Assembly: GCA_027486555.1 (NCBI GenBank)
Contig: JAIXOX010000020.1
Location: forward strand, 1-48,029
Direction: 5' to 3'
Origin: Comamonadaceae bacterium
Lineage (GTDB): Bacteria; Pseudomonadota; Gammaproteobacteria; Burkholderiales; Burkholderiaceae_C
Length of the DNA stretch: 48,029 bases
Position numbers and translations under genes: made by a program. Shown here in pieces: positions 22,831-31,224 of the stretch; the stretch's first letter is position 1; the number at the start of each line of letters is the position of its first letter. The notes below the pieces were generated by a model. It was not told where the DNA came from and did no database searches. It saw nothing but the letters and a program-made list of their open reading frames with translations.

Positions 22831-23808
22831 TTACTGAGCTTGCAGATTAATCGATTTGGCGATGGCGCGGTAGCGCTCGATGTCTCCAAGGTAAATGCGG
22901 GCCAGCTCGGCGGGGGTGCGCGAAGGCAAAACCACGTTCCCGCTGGCCTCCAGGGCCTTGCGGGTTTCGGGCACTTCAGCGGCTGCATAAAAGGCCTTGT
23001 TCAGGGTGTTGACCACAGCGTCCGGGGTGTTTTTGTGCACCTGCACACCGGCCCAGAGGTCAAAGTCCATGCCTTCCAGACCCTTCATGGTGGCCATGGC
23101 CGGGAACTGCTTGAAAAGCGCGTGCGGGGTTTTGGCCGTGACAGCCAGTCCCTGGATTTTTCCGTCAATGAGGGTTTGGGGAATCGAGCCCGCCATGGGC
23201 AGGAAAGCCATGTCGATTTGACCGCCCATCAAGTCGGTGAGCAGGGGCGCAATGCCTTTGTAGGGCACATGCAGCATCTGCACCTGGGTCAGTTGGGAGA
23301 ATTTTTCGCCCACCAGGTGGTACAGCGAGCCAGGGCCCACGCTGCCATAACTCAAGGGTTTGTCGGCATTCTTGCGGGCCAATGCCAGCAGTTCGTCCAC
23401 GGTCTTGACGTTGAGCGAGTTGCGCACGGCCAAGATGGTTGTGGTGGTCGCAAATTGCGCGACCAACTTGAAGTCTTCCGATTTGTACTTCACACCCTGA
23501 ATGGCCATGGGGGTCAGCACCAGCTCCATGGGGCTGCCCAAGCTCAGGGTATAGCCGTCGGCGGGTGCGTTGACCAGTTTGGCCATGCCGATCGCGCCAC
23601 CTGCGCCGCCGACGTTGTCGATGATCATCGGTTGGCCCAGTTTGGCTGCGGCGTCGGGCTGCACTTTGCGGGCAAAAAAGTCCGAGGGGCCACCGGCGGG
23701 GTAGGGCACGATCAGGCTGATGGGTTTGGCGGGGTAGGTTTGCGCCAAAGCGGGGCTGAAGGCGCTGGCGGCCACGAGCAGGCTGCCAAGAAGGGATTTG
23801 ACGTTCAT
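22831..23808 (-). CDS. Bug-family (TctC-like) periplasmic solute-binding protein
   Basis: This 325-residue protein begins at the ATG at 23808, preceded by AGGAGA. It has a signal peptide (MNVKSLLGSLLVAASAFSPA, cut near ALAQ) and the family hallmark YPAKPISLIVPYPAGGPSDF at the mature N-terminus. A later VPYKGIAPLLTDLMGGQID is also typical. Such proteins bind carboxylated ligands. It is the first gene of an operon with the M20 amidohydrolase and is divergent from a LysR regulator. No TctAB permease is seen. Confidence 0.93.
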   Translation of the reverse strand: MNVKSLLGSLLVAASAFSPALAQTYPAKPISLIVPYPAGGPSDFFARKVQPDAAAKLGQPMIIDNVGGAGGAIGMAKLVNAPADGYTLSLGSPMELVLTPMAIQGVKYKSEDFKLVAQFATTTTILAVRNSLNVKTVDELLALARKNADKPLSYGSVGPGSLYHLVGEKFSQLTQVQMLHVPYKGIAPLLTDLMGGQIDMAFLPMAGSIPQTLIDGKIQGLAVTAKTPHALFKQFPAMATMKGLEGMDFDLWAGVQVHKNTPDAVVNTLNKAFYAAAEVPETRKALEASGNVVLPSRTPAELARIYLGDIERYRAIAKSINLQAQ

Positions 23809-23908
23809 GTTGTCTCCTGATGTTTGAGTTGCTAGAAGGTCGAAATGACCAGGTTCGAATCGTAAAAATTCCAAATCAATGTGTCCAATGACTTATTTAT
23901 CTGATTTG

Positions 23909-23925
23909 CATTCGTAAAATGAATG
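23909..23925. promoter_or_regulatory. LysR-type operator in the Bug/lysR divergent region
   Basis: CATTC, seven bases, GAATG is an inverted repeat with a T-N11-A core, the usual LysR-type box. It ends one base before the ATG of the LysR gene, a position suited to autorepression. Confidence 0.5.
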
Positions 23926-23926
23926 G

Positions 23927-24832
23927 ATGAACCTCAGGCACCTTGAACACTGGCTGGCCTTGGCCGAAACCGGCTCGTTCAGCCGCGCGGCAGAAAAACT
24001 GCACATCACCCAGTCGGCCCTGAGTCGAAGCATCCAGGCGCTGGAAGAGGACTTGGGCGGGCCTTTGGTCGACCGGCTGGGCAAAAAAAACGAGCTGACG
24101 CCTTTGGGCCGCTCCGTGCTGGAACGGGCGCGGCGCATCGTGCACGAGGCCCACGAGCTCCAACAAGGTGCGGCCTTGCTGCAGCTAGGGGGCCTGGGCA
24201 CATTGCGTGTCGGTTTGGGCTCAGGCCCTGGGGCGATGCTGATGACGCCTTGGTTGGTTTTTATGGCCCGTCACCACCCCACGGTGCAGGTCACGGTCTC
24301 GCGCGGTTCCACCGAGCTGCAACTGACCCAGTTGCGCGAGCGTCAAATCGATGCCTTGGTGGTGGACGTGCGGCAGGTCGAAGCCGCCCCCGACTTGAAG
24401 ATGGCGCATGTGGTGGAGATGCGTGCTGGCTTTGTGTGCCGCCAGGGGCACCCGCTGCTGGGTCTTTACCCCGAGGGCGCGCCCTTTGAGGCCCTGCTGG
24501 CTTTCCCCATCGCCTCCATCCAGCTGTCCCAAGAGGTGGCCCGATTGCTTGTGGACCATTACGGCCCGCACGCCAACCCGTCACAAATGACCACCTTGCA
24601 GTGCGAAGACATCGGCAGCTTGCTGGATGTGGTGGGGCAGACCGACGCGATTTATCTGGGCATCGTGGGGGCGGCGCGCGAGGGCATGGCCCAAGGCCGT
24701 TTGGCGGAGTTGGCCATGCACACGCCTCTGAAGGGGCAGGCCCGGCTGGGCCTGATCACCTTGGTCGGCCGCACCGAGTTGCCTGCCATGTCGGTGTTCC
24801 GCGAATTTGTCCAAAAGCACATGACGGATTGA
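23927..24832 (+). CDS. LysR-family transcriptional regulator
   Basis: This 301-residue protein has an N-terminal HTH (residues 1-60: MNLRHLEHWLALAETGSFSR, then LHITQSALSRSIQALEEDLG) and a C-terminal effector-binding domain of the periplasmic-binding-protein fold. It is divergent from the Bug/M20 operon (118 bp between starts), which it probably regulates. A T-N11-A inverted repeat directly precedes its start. The following TauE/SafE gene is 19 bp downstream on the same strand. Confidence 0.92.
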   Translation: MNLRHLEHWLALAETGSFSRAAEKLHITQSALSRSIQALEEDLGGPLVDRLGKKNELTPLGRSVLERARRIVHEAHELQQGAALLQLGGLGTLRVGLGSGPGAMLMTPWLVFMARHHPTVQVTVSRGSTELQLTQLRERQIDALVVDVRQVEAAPDLKMAHVVEMRAGFVCRQGHPLLGLYPEGAPFEALLAFPIASIQLSQEVARLLVDHYGPHANPSQMTTLQCEDIGSLLDVVGQTDAIYLGIVGAAREGMAQGRLAELAMHTPLKGQARLGLITLVGRTELPAMSVFREFVQKHMTD

Positions 24833-24851
24833 CACTTAAAAAGGAATCAGG

Positions 24852-25583
24852 ATGCAGGAATGGCTTTACCCGATGGGGGTGGTTTTGTTGGGTTACACCG
24901 TGCTGGGCCTGACCGGCTTTGGTTCGGCTCTGGTGGTGGTGCCACTCTTGGCTTGGAAGTGGCCTTTGCCCGCCGTGGTGGCGCTCACGCTGCTGATGGA
25001 CGTGCCTGCCTCGGCTTTTCACAGCGGGTTGAACTGGCGTCAGGTGCAGTGGCGCGAGTTGCGCCGCCTGTTGCCAGGCATGGTGCTGGGCACGCTGGTG
25101 GGCTTGTGGCTGGTACAGCACATGAACAGCCGTTGGCCGCTGCTTTTGCTGGGGGTGTATGTGGCGGGCGTGGGGGTCAATGCCTTGCGGCCCAAGGTGT
25201 CCCAGGCGTCCACCGCAGCACCTGTCTGGGCCTTGCCGGTAGGTGCCGCCATTGGTCTGGTCGAGATGGTCTTTGGCACGGCTGGCCCTCTGGTGGTGGC
25301 CTGGCTCAGCCGCCGCTTGTCGGACGTGCAGCAGATGCGGGCCAGCACGCCCTTGATCATTGCCGCCGCGGCGGCCACGGTGCTGGTGGGCATGGCATGG
25401 GAAGGGCGCTTGTCCAGCGGCTGGATCTGGCAGCGCTGGACGGCGCTGATCGGCGTGGCCTTGGCCGGTGTGTGGCTGGGCCACCGCGTGGCGCACCGCG
25501 TGCCCGTGGCAAGGCTGCGCCAGATCATCTGCGCTTTGCTGGTGCTCAGCGGTTTGATGCTGGCGTTGGGGGCTTTGCGCTGA
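24852..25583 (+). CDS. TauE/SafE-family membrane permease
   Basis: This 243-residue inner-membrane protein has about eight hydrophobic segments and the family motifs GLTGFGSALVVVPLLAWK near residue 20 and GLVEMVFGTAGPLVVAWL in the second half. The family is linked to export or import of sulfonate, sulfite and organic anions. It is probably co-transcribed with the upstream LysR gene. GGAATC precedes the start. Confidence 0.88.
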   Translation: MQEWLYPMGVVLLGYTVLGLTGFGSALVVVPLLAWKWPLPAVVALTLLMDVPASAFHSGLNWRQVQWRELRRLLPGMVLGTLVGLWLVQHMNSRWPLLLLGVYVAGVGVNALRPKVSQASTAAPVWALPVGAAIGLVEMVFGTAGPLVVAWLSRRLSDVQQMRASTPLIIAAAAATVLVGMAWEGRLSSGWIWQRWTALIGVALAGVWLGHRVAHRVPVARLRQIICALLVLSGLMLALGALR

Positions 25584-25654
25584 ATGGTGCCTGGCTCAAT
25601 GGCCCTTAGAACAGGGCCAAGCCCGGTACGACAAAAAGGCCAGTGGGTCAGCGA

Positions 25655-26632
25655 TCACATCAGCAGGTGCTCACCCGCGTTGTCACCGCCCAAGGTGACA
25701 TAGTTCACCTTGCGGATGTCCATCAGCTTGGTGCCGCCGGCGTAGCTGATTGAGCTCTGCACATCTTGCTCCATCTCGATGAGCGTGTTGGCCAGCTTGC
25801 CCTTGATCGGCTCCAGAATGCGCTTGCCCTCGACGTGTTTGTACTCGCCTTTGTTGAAGTCTGACGCCGAGCCGTAGTACTCCTTGAACATCTCGCCATC
25901 GACCTCGACGGTCTTGCCGGGCGACTCTTCGTGGCCCGCAAACAGCGAGCCAATCATGACCATGCTGGCGCCAAAGCGCACGCTCTTGGCAATGTCGCCG
26001 TGGCTGCGGATGCCGCCGTCGGCAATGATGGGCTTGGTGGCCACGCGGGCGCACCACTTGAGCGCCGACAACTGCCAGCCGCCGGTGCCAAAACCGGTCT
26101 TGAGTTTGGTGATGCAGACTTTGCCGGGGCCCACGCCCACTTTGGTCGCGTCAGCGCCCCAGTTTTCCAGGTCGATCACGGCTTCGGGTGTGGCCACGTT
26201 GCCTGCAATCACAAAGCTCTTGGGCAGCTTGCCTTTGATGTAGCCAATCATGTCGCGCACGCTGTCGGCATGGCCGTGGGCGATGTCGATGGTGATGTAT
26301 TCGGGCACCAGGTTTTCAGCGGCCAGTTGGTCCACGGTGGCGCGGTCAGGGGCTTTGACACCCAACGAGATCGAGGCGTAAACACCTTGGCCATGCATGT
26401 CGCGCACAAACTGGACGTTGTCCAAGTCAAAGCGGTGCATGACGTAAAAGTAATCGTTTTGCGCCAACCACAGGCAGATCTTTTCATCGATCACCGTTTT
26501 CATGTTGGCGGGCACCACCGGCAGACGGAATTTGCGGCCACCGAGTTCGACGCCCGCGTCGCATTCAGAACGGCTTTCCACGCGGCACTTGCGCGGCAGC
26601 AACAGGATGTTGTCGTAGTCAAAAATTTCCAT
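25655..26632 (-). CDS. guaC: GMP reductase
   Basis: This 325-residue enzyme reductively deaminates GMP to IMP with NADPH. Evidence is the IMPDH/GMPR barrel start [16 protein letters not shown], the phosphate-binding [20 protein letters not shown] and the active-site loop [12 protein letters not shown] with Cys173. The short loop without CBS domains, and the [11 protein letters not shown] sequence, favour GMP reductase over IMP dehydrogenase. The start at 26632 fits family length; the frame is open for 40 codons further upstream without family similarity. Confidence 0.92.
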   Translation of the reverse strand: MEIFDYDNILLLPRKCRVESRSECDAGVELGGRKFRLPVVPANMKTVIDEKICLWLAQNDYFYVMHRFDLDNVQFVRDMHGQGVYASISLGVKAPDRATVDQLAAENLVPEYITIDIAHGHADSVRDMIGYIKGKLPKSFVIAGNVATPEAVIDLENWGADATKVGVGPGKVCITKLKTGFGTGGWQLSALKWCARVATKPIIADGGIRSHGDIAKSVRFGASMVMIGSLFAGHEESPGKTVEVDGEMFKEYYGSASDFNKGEYKHVEGKRILEPIKGKLANTLIEMEQDVQSSISYAGGTKLMDIRKVNYVTLGGDNAGEHLLM

Positions 26633-26894
26633 GAGAAAACCAAGCTCCAAAAAAGGATTCGTTGAAAAAACGAGTGAGCGCTTGGCCTGGCCGGTTTTTG
26701 AGCCCTGTGAGTGAACCCGTTGCAAGTTCAGGGCAAAAAAAACCGAGCGCAAGAATCTTGGGCCCGGTGGCTGATTCTACTCGTTTCAGGGGTGCCTGAA
26801 AAAACAACAGGCAGAGTTGTTCAGAGAAACTGGCCTCCAAAGCGAGCTGCTCGGCGCGACTGCGTTGGAGCCGGTGCATTGGGAAAATCGGGTT

Positions 26895-28076
26895 TTATTG
26901 AAGCTGATAAGCCCAGTTGATGACCGGTGGAGTCAGCGGTTGGCTGGTTTCACCACTGGCGTTGTTTTGCACCGGTACGCTGCGAATGCTTTGCACCGTG
27001 TTGTTCAGCCCGTAAATCACACGCCCAAACACCGCATAGCCGCCTGAGCTGGTGTTCAAAAAGGTGTTGTCCACGGTGTTGATGAAAAATTCGCGTGTGG
27101 CGCTGTTGAGCACATTGGTTCTGGCCATGGCGAGCGTGCCCACCGTGTTGCTCAGGCCTGTTTTGCTGGTGGTTTCGAGTTCAATGGGGTCGTAAAGAGT
27201 GCCTTTTTTGGCGTTGGCCGTGCCGATCGGCACGCCCGTGAATCCGCCCCCCTGGATCATGAAGTTGGAGATGACCCGGTGAAACACCGTCTGACTGAAA
27301 TAACCGTCGTTGACGTATTTGAGAAAGTTGGCCGTGGTGATGGGCGCTTTGGACGCCTCCAGTGCCACGACCATTTCGCCCAAGCTGGTGGAGATGCAGA
27401 CGGTGGGCAAGTTGACGGTTTGTGAGGCGCTGACCCCCTCATTTGAACAAGCCCCTGCGACGCGGTTGAAGGCCGAACTCACGTTGTTGGCGCTGTCTTT
27501 GGCCCATGCAAAAAAACGGGTCGGCGTGACAGGTGTGGTCACACTTTGGCTGGCCGAGGCGACGAAACAGGGGTCACTGGCTGCAGGCGGCGTGGTATTG
27601 CTTTTGAAACAGTAGCCTGTGACCCGCACATCGTCGTTGGCCAAGGCCGTGAGGGTGAGCTGCCCATTGCTGGGAGGCGTCACATTGACGGCAGAGATGA
27701 CCGGGGCAGTTGTGTCTGTATAAAACGGCCCTTCCACCATGAACAGGGCGCTGACGTTGTTGGCCGCATCCTTGGCCCAGACGTAGTGTTTGCTTTTGAC
27801 CGTGGGCTCTGCAATGGCTTTGGAAGCGGAGGCCGTGAAGCAGCTGTTGGAGGCTGCAGGTGCAGAAGACTCTGTTTTGAAGCAATAGGCGGTCACACCC
27901 ACTGCATCGCTGGCCTCAGCCAAGAGGGTGACTTGCCCATTGACAAGCGGGCCAACGCTGACCTTGGAGACAAGCGGGGACGTGCTGTCTGGCGCAGAAC
28001 TGCCCCCACCGCATGAGGCCACTAGAAACGAGAAGGACCCAAGCAACAGTGCATGTAAAAATTTCATTTTCAACAC
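26895..28076 (-). CDS. Cyclophilin-type peptidyl-prolyl isomerase lipoprotein with two Ig-like repeats
   Basis: A 393-residue protein. It has a lipoprotein signal with lipobox LVASC (Cys at residue 22). Two tandem repeats of about 95 residues follow (about 30-125 and 126-215), each with VTAYCFK or VTGYCFK, then CF.ASAS and YVWAKDAANNVS or FFAWAKDSANNVS. They look like bacterial Ig-like folds with conserved Cys pairs. Residues about 225-390 are a cyclophilin domain (FHRVISNFMIQGGGF, FFINTVDNTFLN, YAVFGRVIYG). It would be anchored in the envelope and assist folding of exported proteins. The actual start may be the second Met (MKFLHAL). Confidence 0.85.
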   Translation of the reverse strand: MLKMKFLHALLLGSFSFLVASCGGGSSAPDSTSPLVSKVSVGPLVNGQVTLLAEASDAVGVTAYCFKTESSAPAASNSCFTASASKAIAEPTVKSKHYVWAKDAANNVSALFMVEGPFYTDTTAPVISAVNVTPPSNGQLTLTALANDDVRVTGYCFKSNTTPPAASDPCFVASASQSVTTPVTPTRFFAWAKDSANNVSSAFNRVAGACSNEGVSASQTVNLPTVCISTSLGEMVVALEASKAPITTANFLKYVNDGYFSQTVFHRVISNFMIQGGGFTGVPIGTANAKKGTLYDPIELETTSKTGLSNTVGTLAMARTNVLNSATREFFINTVDNTFLNTSSGGYAVFGRVIYGLNNTVQSIRSVPVQNNASGETSQPLTPPVINWAYQLQ

Positions 28077-28182
28077 TTTAATATTAAAAATGTAGAAATT
28101 TTAACCTTCTGTGATGCGGTCCTGGATGCTCTGCGAGCCTGATGATGGGCATGACGCCCAGCGCATCACGGTGCTTGTGCTG

Positions 28183-29451
28183 TCAAGCCTTGGTGCCGGG
28201 CAGCACCGGTTTGGTGGCCAGCATGAAAGACAGCGAACCCAGGGCCGCCAGCAGGGCCAGCAAAGAAAAGCCCAGTTCATAGTTGCCTGTCAGGTCGGCC
28301 AACACGCCCGCGATCATGGGGCCGGCAATTTGCCCCATGGCAATGATGGCGGCCGACAGTCCCAGAATCAGGCCAATGGCGTTGCGCCCAAAGTAGTCGG
28401 CCCGAATAGCCTGCATGAACGGGCCACGCAGCCCCCAAGCGATGCCGTGGAACACCCCAAACGCCACCAGCATGGCCATGTGGCTGCCGTAGGTCAGGCA
28501 CAGCATCCCTGCTCCATGGGCCAGCATGCACAGCGCAGCCACCTTCCTTTTATCGAACCAGTCACCCATGCTGGCCCCCATCAATACCCCGACCAGTTGG
28601 CCAAAAGTCATGATCAAAATCACCCAACTGGCCGTGGCCACCGAATAGCCCAAACCTTCTTTCATATGGGTGATGGCGTGCACATTGACCGCCGAAACCA
28701 CCAGCAGCGCCAAGCCATGCCCAATCGCCAACATCCAAAAAGCCCTGGTTTTCAGGGCTTGAGCGACAGTGAATTCAACAGCTGGGGCCGGGGTATGGCT
28801 GCCGTTGGCACGCTCGGCGGCGCGTTGAGCGGGGTCAATGCCATCGATGTGTTCGCCATGGTCTTCGGGGCGTCTGCGGATGATGCTGGCCATGGGCAGC
28901 CCAGTCAGCAATACCAGCAGGCCCGAGCCGGCCGCCGTGGCTCGCCAGCCCCACAATTGCATGGACCAAGCCATCAACGGCACGGCCAGCCCGCCCATGG
29001 CCAATCCCAAGCTCATGACGGACAGAGCGCGAGCCCGGAATTTTTCGAACCACTGCACCAGCGCCACAGACAGCGGAAAGTAGCCGCCCAAACTGGCACC
29101 AATGGCCATGAGAATGGCACTGAGGTAAAAGGTGGTGACAGAGTTGACTTGACTGAGCAACAACAGGCCCGCACTGAACATGACCATGCCGACTCGGATC
29201 ATTTTTTGCGGACCAAAACGGTCCATGACCCAACCCAGAACTGGCCCGATGATGGCGGCCTCGACCGACTGCAAGGCCGCTGCGCCCGACAAAGTGGTCT
29301 TGCTCCAGCCCATTTCGTCGGACAACACTGCAATATAAAGACCCAGCGCTTGGGTGAGAAATGCAGCCAGTAAAAACTGAATGCCGCAGGCTGCCCCCAC
29401 CATGCGCCATCCATAAAAAAGATTCACAGCGCCACCTTGTGGTTGCACCAA
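28183..29451 (-). CDS. Major facilitator superfamily transporter
   Basis: This 422-residue inner-membrane carrier has about 12 predicted hydrophobic helices, split by a polar central loop (PEDHGEHIDGIDPAQRAAER) near residue 205. GWVMDRFGPQKMIRVG between helices 2 and 3 is the MFS A-motif. The second half has FGQLVGVLMGASMGDWFDKR. It resembles oxalate/formate-antiporter or monocarboxylate-type carriers; the substrate is unknown. No co-directional partner is close. Confidence 0.88.
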   Translation of the reverse strand: MVQPQGGAVNLFYGWRMVGAACGIQFLLAAFLTQALGLYIAVLSDEMGWSKTTLSGAAALQSVEAAIIGPVLGWVMDRFGPQKMIRVGMVMFSAGLLLLSQVNSVTTFYLSAILMAIGASLGGYFPLSVALVQWFEKFRARALSVMSLGLAMGGLAVPLMAWSMQLWGWRATAAGSGLLVLLTGLPMASIIRRRPEDHGEHIDGIDPAQRAAERANGSHTPAPAVEFTVAQALKTRAFWMLAIGHGLALLVVSAVNVHAITHMKEGLGYSVATASWVILIMTFGQLVGVLMGASMGDWFDKRKVAALCMLAHGAGMLCLTYGSHMAMLVAFGVFHGIAWGLRGPFMQAIRADYFGRNAIGLILGLSAAIIAMGQIAGPMIAGVLADLTGNYELGFSLLALLAALGSLSFMLATKPVLPGTKA

Positions 29452-29674
29452 GCCAGACGGCCACTGGGCGGTAATGGCGTGGTCAGGGCAAGTGGTGTCA
29501 TGAGAGCGCAGTCAAGCGAAGAGTTCTTTGAGAACTTGCATCGTGGCACGCTCGGGTCGCGCCGTGTGTCCCAAAGCGGACGACATCTGGCCTCTGATTT
29601 TGACTTTGCTCACCTCAGCATCAAAAAATCAAAACGTGAATGTCAAAATGCACCGCCATTGAATGGTTCTGAAT

Positions 29675-30328
29675 TTATTTTGGGTTGGGTGCACGCCATT
29701 CGGGGCTCGCCATGACGCCGTTGATAAAAGCGCGTAACCACTCGTGACTCAAAGTATCGTTCGATATTTGGATGGCGGAATTCAATTTGCCTTGAAGTCT
29801 TAGGGTCATGTCTGTGACATTGGTTAAGAATATGACCGATATGTATTTTTCAGATGAGTCGATAAAATTATTGAGATCTAAAATAATGGCAATTTGCTGG
29901 GCCACTGGCATATTGGTTTGGATGATCAATATATCCGGTACATTAATGGAAAAAGATAAATAAGTTTCTGAAATAGATTTTCTAATGTTAAAGTCAATCA
30001 TTTCTTGCCATTGATTGACAGTCCTGTTCAGTAAATTGACTGTCAAGGAATCTTCCACCATCAAACAGATTGATGGAAGTGGTTTGGATTTTAACGATGA
30101 TTCTAAAGGTTTTATAAGTTTTTTTTGATATTTTCGAATCGATTCCATGTCAATACGGCGATGTCCACCTTGGGTTTTCCAGGCAATTAATTCTTGTTTG
30201 TCTACCAGGTTTTTAACCGAGGTAATCGATATGCCCAACAGTTGAGCAGCTTTGTTGGTTCCGATCGCATGATTTGTAAATTTTTGATAAGTATTATTTA
30301 TAATTTCATCATATTTTGCATCTAACAT
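29675..30328 (-). CDS. HTH protein with a degenerate receiver-like C-terminal domain
   Basis: A 217-residue, AT-rich gene. Residues about 20-70 are a MerR/excisionase-type HTH (NKAAQLLGISITSVKNLVDK, then WKTQGGHRRIDMESIRKY), the style of BldC-like regulators. Residues about 85-205 resemble a response-regulator receiver: ICLMVEDSLTVNLLNRTV as strand 1, then VPDILIIQTNMP, where the phospho-acceptor Asp is replaced by Gln, and VIFLTN as a later strand. It would be an unphosphorylatable switch that senses by protein contact. Low GC compared with its neighbours suggests transfer. The receiver reading is inference from pattern, not a database match. Confidence 0.6.
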   Translation of the reverse strand: MLDAKYDEIINNTYQKFTNHAIGTNKAAQLLGISITSVKNLVDKQELIAWKTQGGHRRIDMESIRKYQKKLIKPLESSLKSKPLPSICLMVEDSLTVNLLNRTVNQWQEMIDFNIRKSISETYLSFSINVPDILIIQTNMPVAQQIAIILDLNNFIDSSEKYISVIFLTNVTDMTLRLQGKLNSAIQISNDTLSHEWLRAFINGVMASPEWRAPNPK

Positions 30329-30524
30329 ATGGCTTGTCTTTCATTTTGGATTGAAATTAAAAAATTACCTTTGAGCAAGAAAGCCTACCCAACCAACGCT
30401 TGGTCTGCATGGGTCAAAAGTGAATATTTTTATCGTATTTCCCTGAAGCTCTTCAGAGATCTTCCCCGCATGCGTCCAACAGCCGGCACATGAGCGGTTG
30501 ACGTGTGTGTTTTTCAAAACTGCT

Positions 30525-30776
30525 TCAGTACATCCCGTTGGTGTAGCCTTTTGAAAACCAAGTCCAAAAAAGCGAAGACAAAACCAGCAAAACGGCCACA
30601 CTCAACAGGGCGAGCCATACTTGCTTGGGATTGCGGGTGAATGGGAGTTTGTTCAAATGCCGACAATGCGGGCACTTGGCCAAGCGTTCTTTTCCCAAAG
30701 CCCAAGGCTGGAACACATTGGCCGTCTCACATCCTTTGCAAATGTAATAATTTCGTGGTTGATTATTTGATTTCAT
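30525..30776 (-). CDS. Small zinc-ribbon membrane protein
   Basis: 83 residues from the ATG at 30776. Two Cys pairs (CKGC and CPHC, about 21 residues apart) form a likely zinc ribbon in the first half. One membrane helix (QVWLALLSVAVLLVLSSLFW) follows and a short tail ends TNGMY. The function is unknown. It lies in the AT-rich stretch upstream of the histidine kinase, on the opposite strand. Confidence 0.6.
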   Translation of the reverse strand: MKSNNQPRNYYICKGCETANVFQPWALGKERLAKCPHCRHLNKLPFTRNPKQVWLALLSVAVLLVLSSLFWTWFSKGYTNGMY

Positions 30777-30794
30777 GAAAAACAGTTTCAACAA

Positions 30795-31224
30795 TCTAAA
30801 ACTTTATTGTTTAATTTTGCGATCCATATTTGATGAATGTTTTTTTAGTCAACATATCATGTCAAATAATTTACAAATTTAGGAATGCGTTTTTAAATCG
30901 TTTCAATTATTAAATCATTTAAATATTGTGTTTTCTTTCATTTGCTTTCAAGGAAAAACATGAACTTGAAGCAGATGCTCACCCCACAGCCCCAGGCCAG
31001 TCAGCCATGGAGCAGTTAAGCTGTGTCTTTGCGCCAAGCCGCTGATGATCAAAACCGGGCTCAGACCGGCATGGACCTTTGTCTCGTCCATGGCCACGGT
31101 CATGTGTTTGCCTGATCGACCTGCAAACGTTCTACTTGAATGCCATGGGATTTGAAAATTTCCAGAGACTTGGCTGACGATTGCTTGCGCAGACTTGCAT
31201 AGGGCTTGAACTAAGATCGGGAAA
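30795..31224. other. Intergenic region: AT-rich promoter area and GC-rich debris
   Basis: 30795-30955 is strongly AT-rich and probably holds the promoters of the divergent genes. 30960-31200 is abruptly more GC-rich. On the minus strand it has an open frame (RTFAGRSGKHMTVAMDETK) that could be a gene fragment but has no recognised family and runs into the kinase gene in antisense. Confidence 0.35.

Noticed and set aside
21263..22837. Long plus-strand ORF of 524 codons
   Set aside because: It is antisense to the M20 amidohydrolase and part of the M50 gene, whose frames carry clear motifs. The plus-strand product is His/Val/Gly-rich, as expected for a GC-rich shadow.
28111..29373. Plus-strand ORF of 420 codons
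   Set aside because: It is a shadow of the MFS transporter and has His/Gln-rich nonsense composition.
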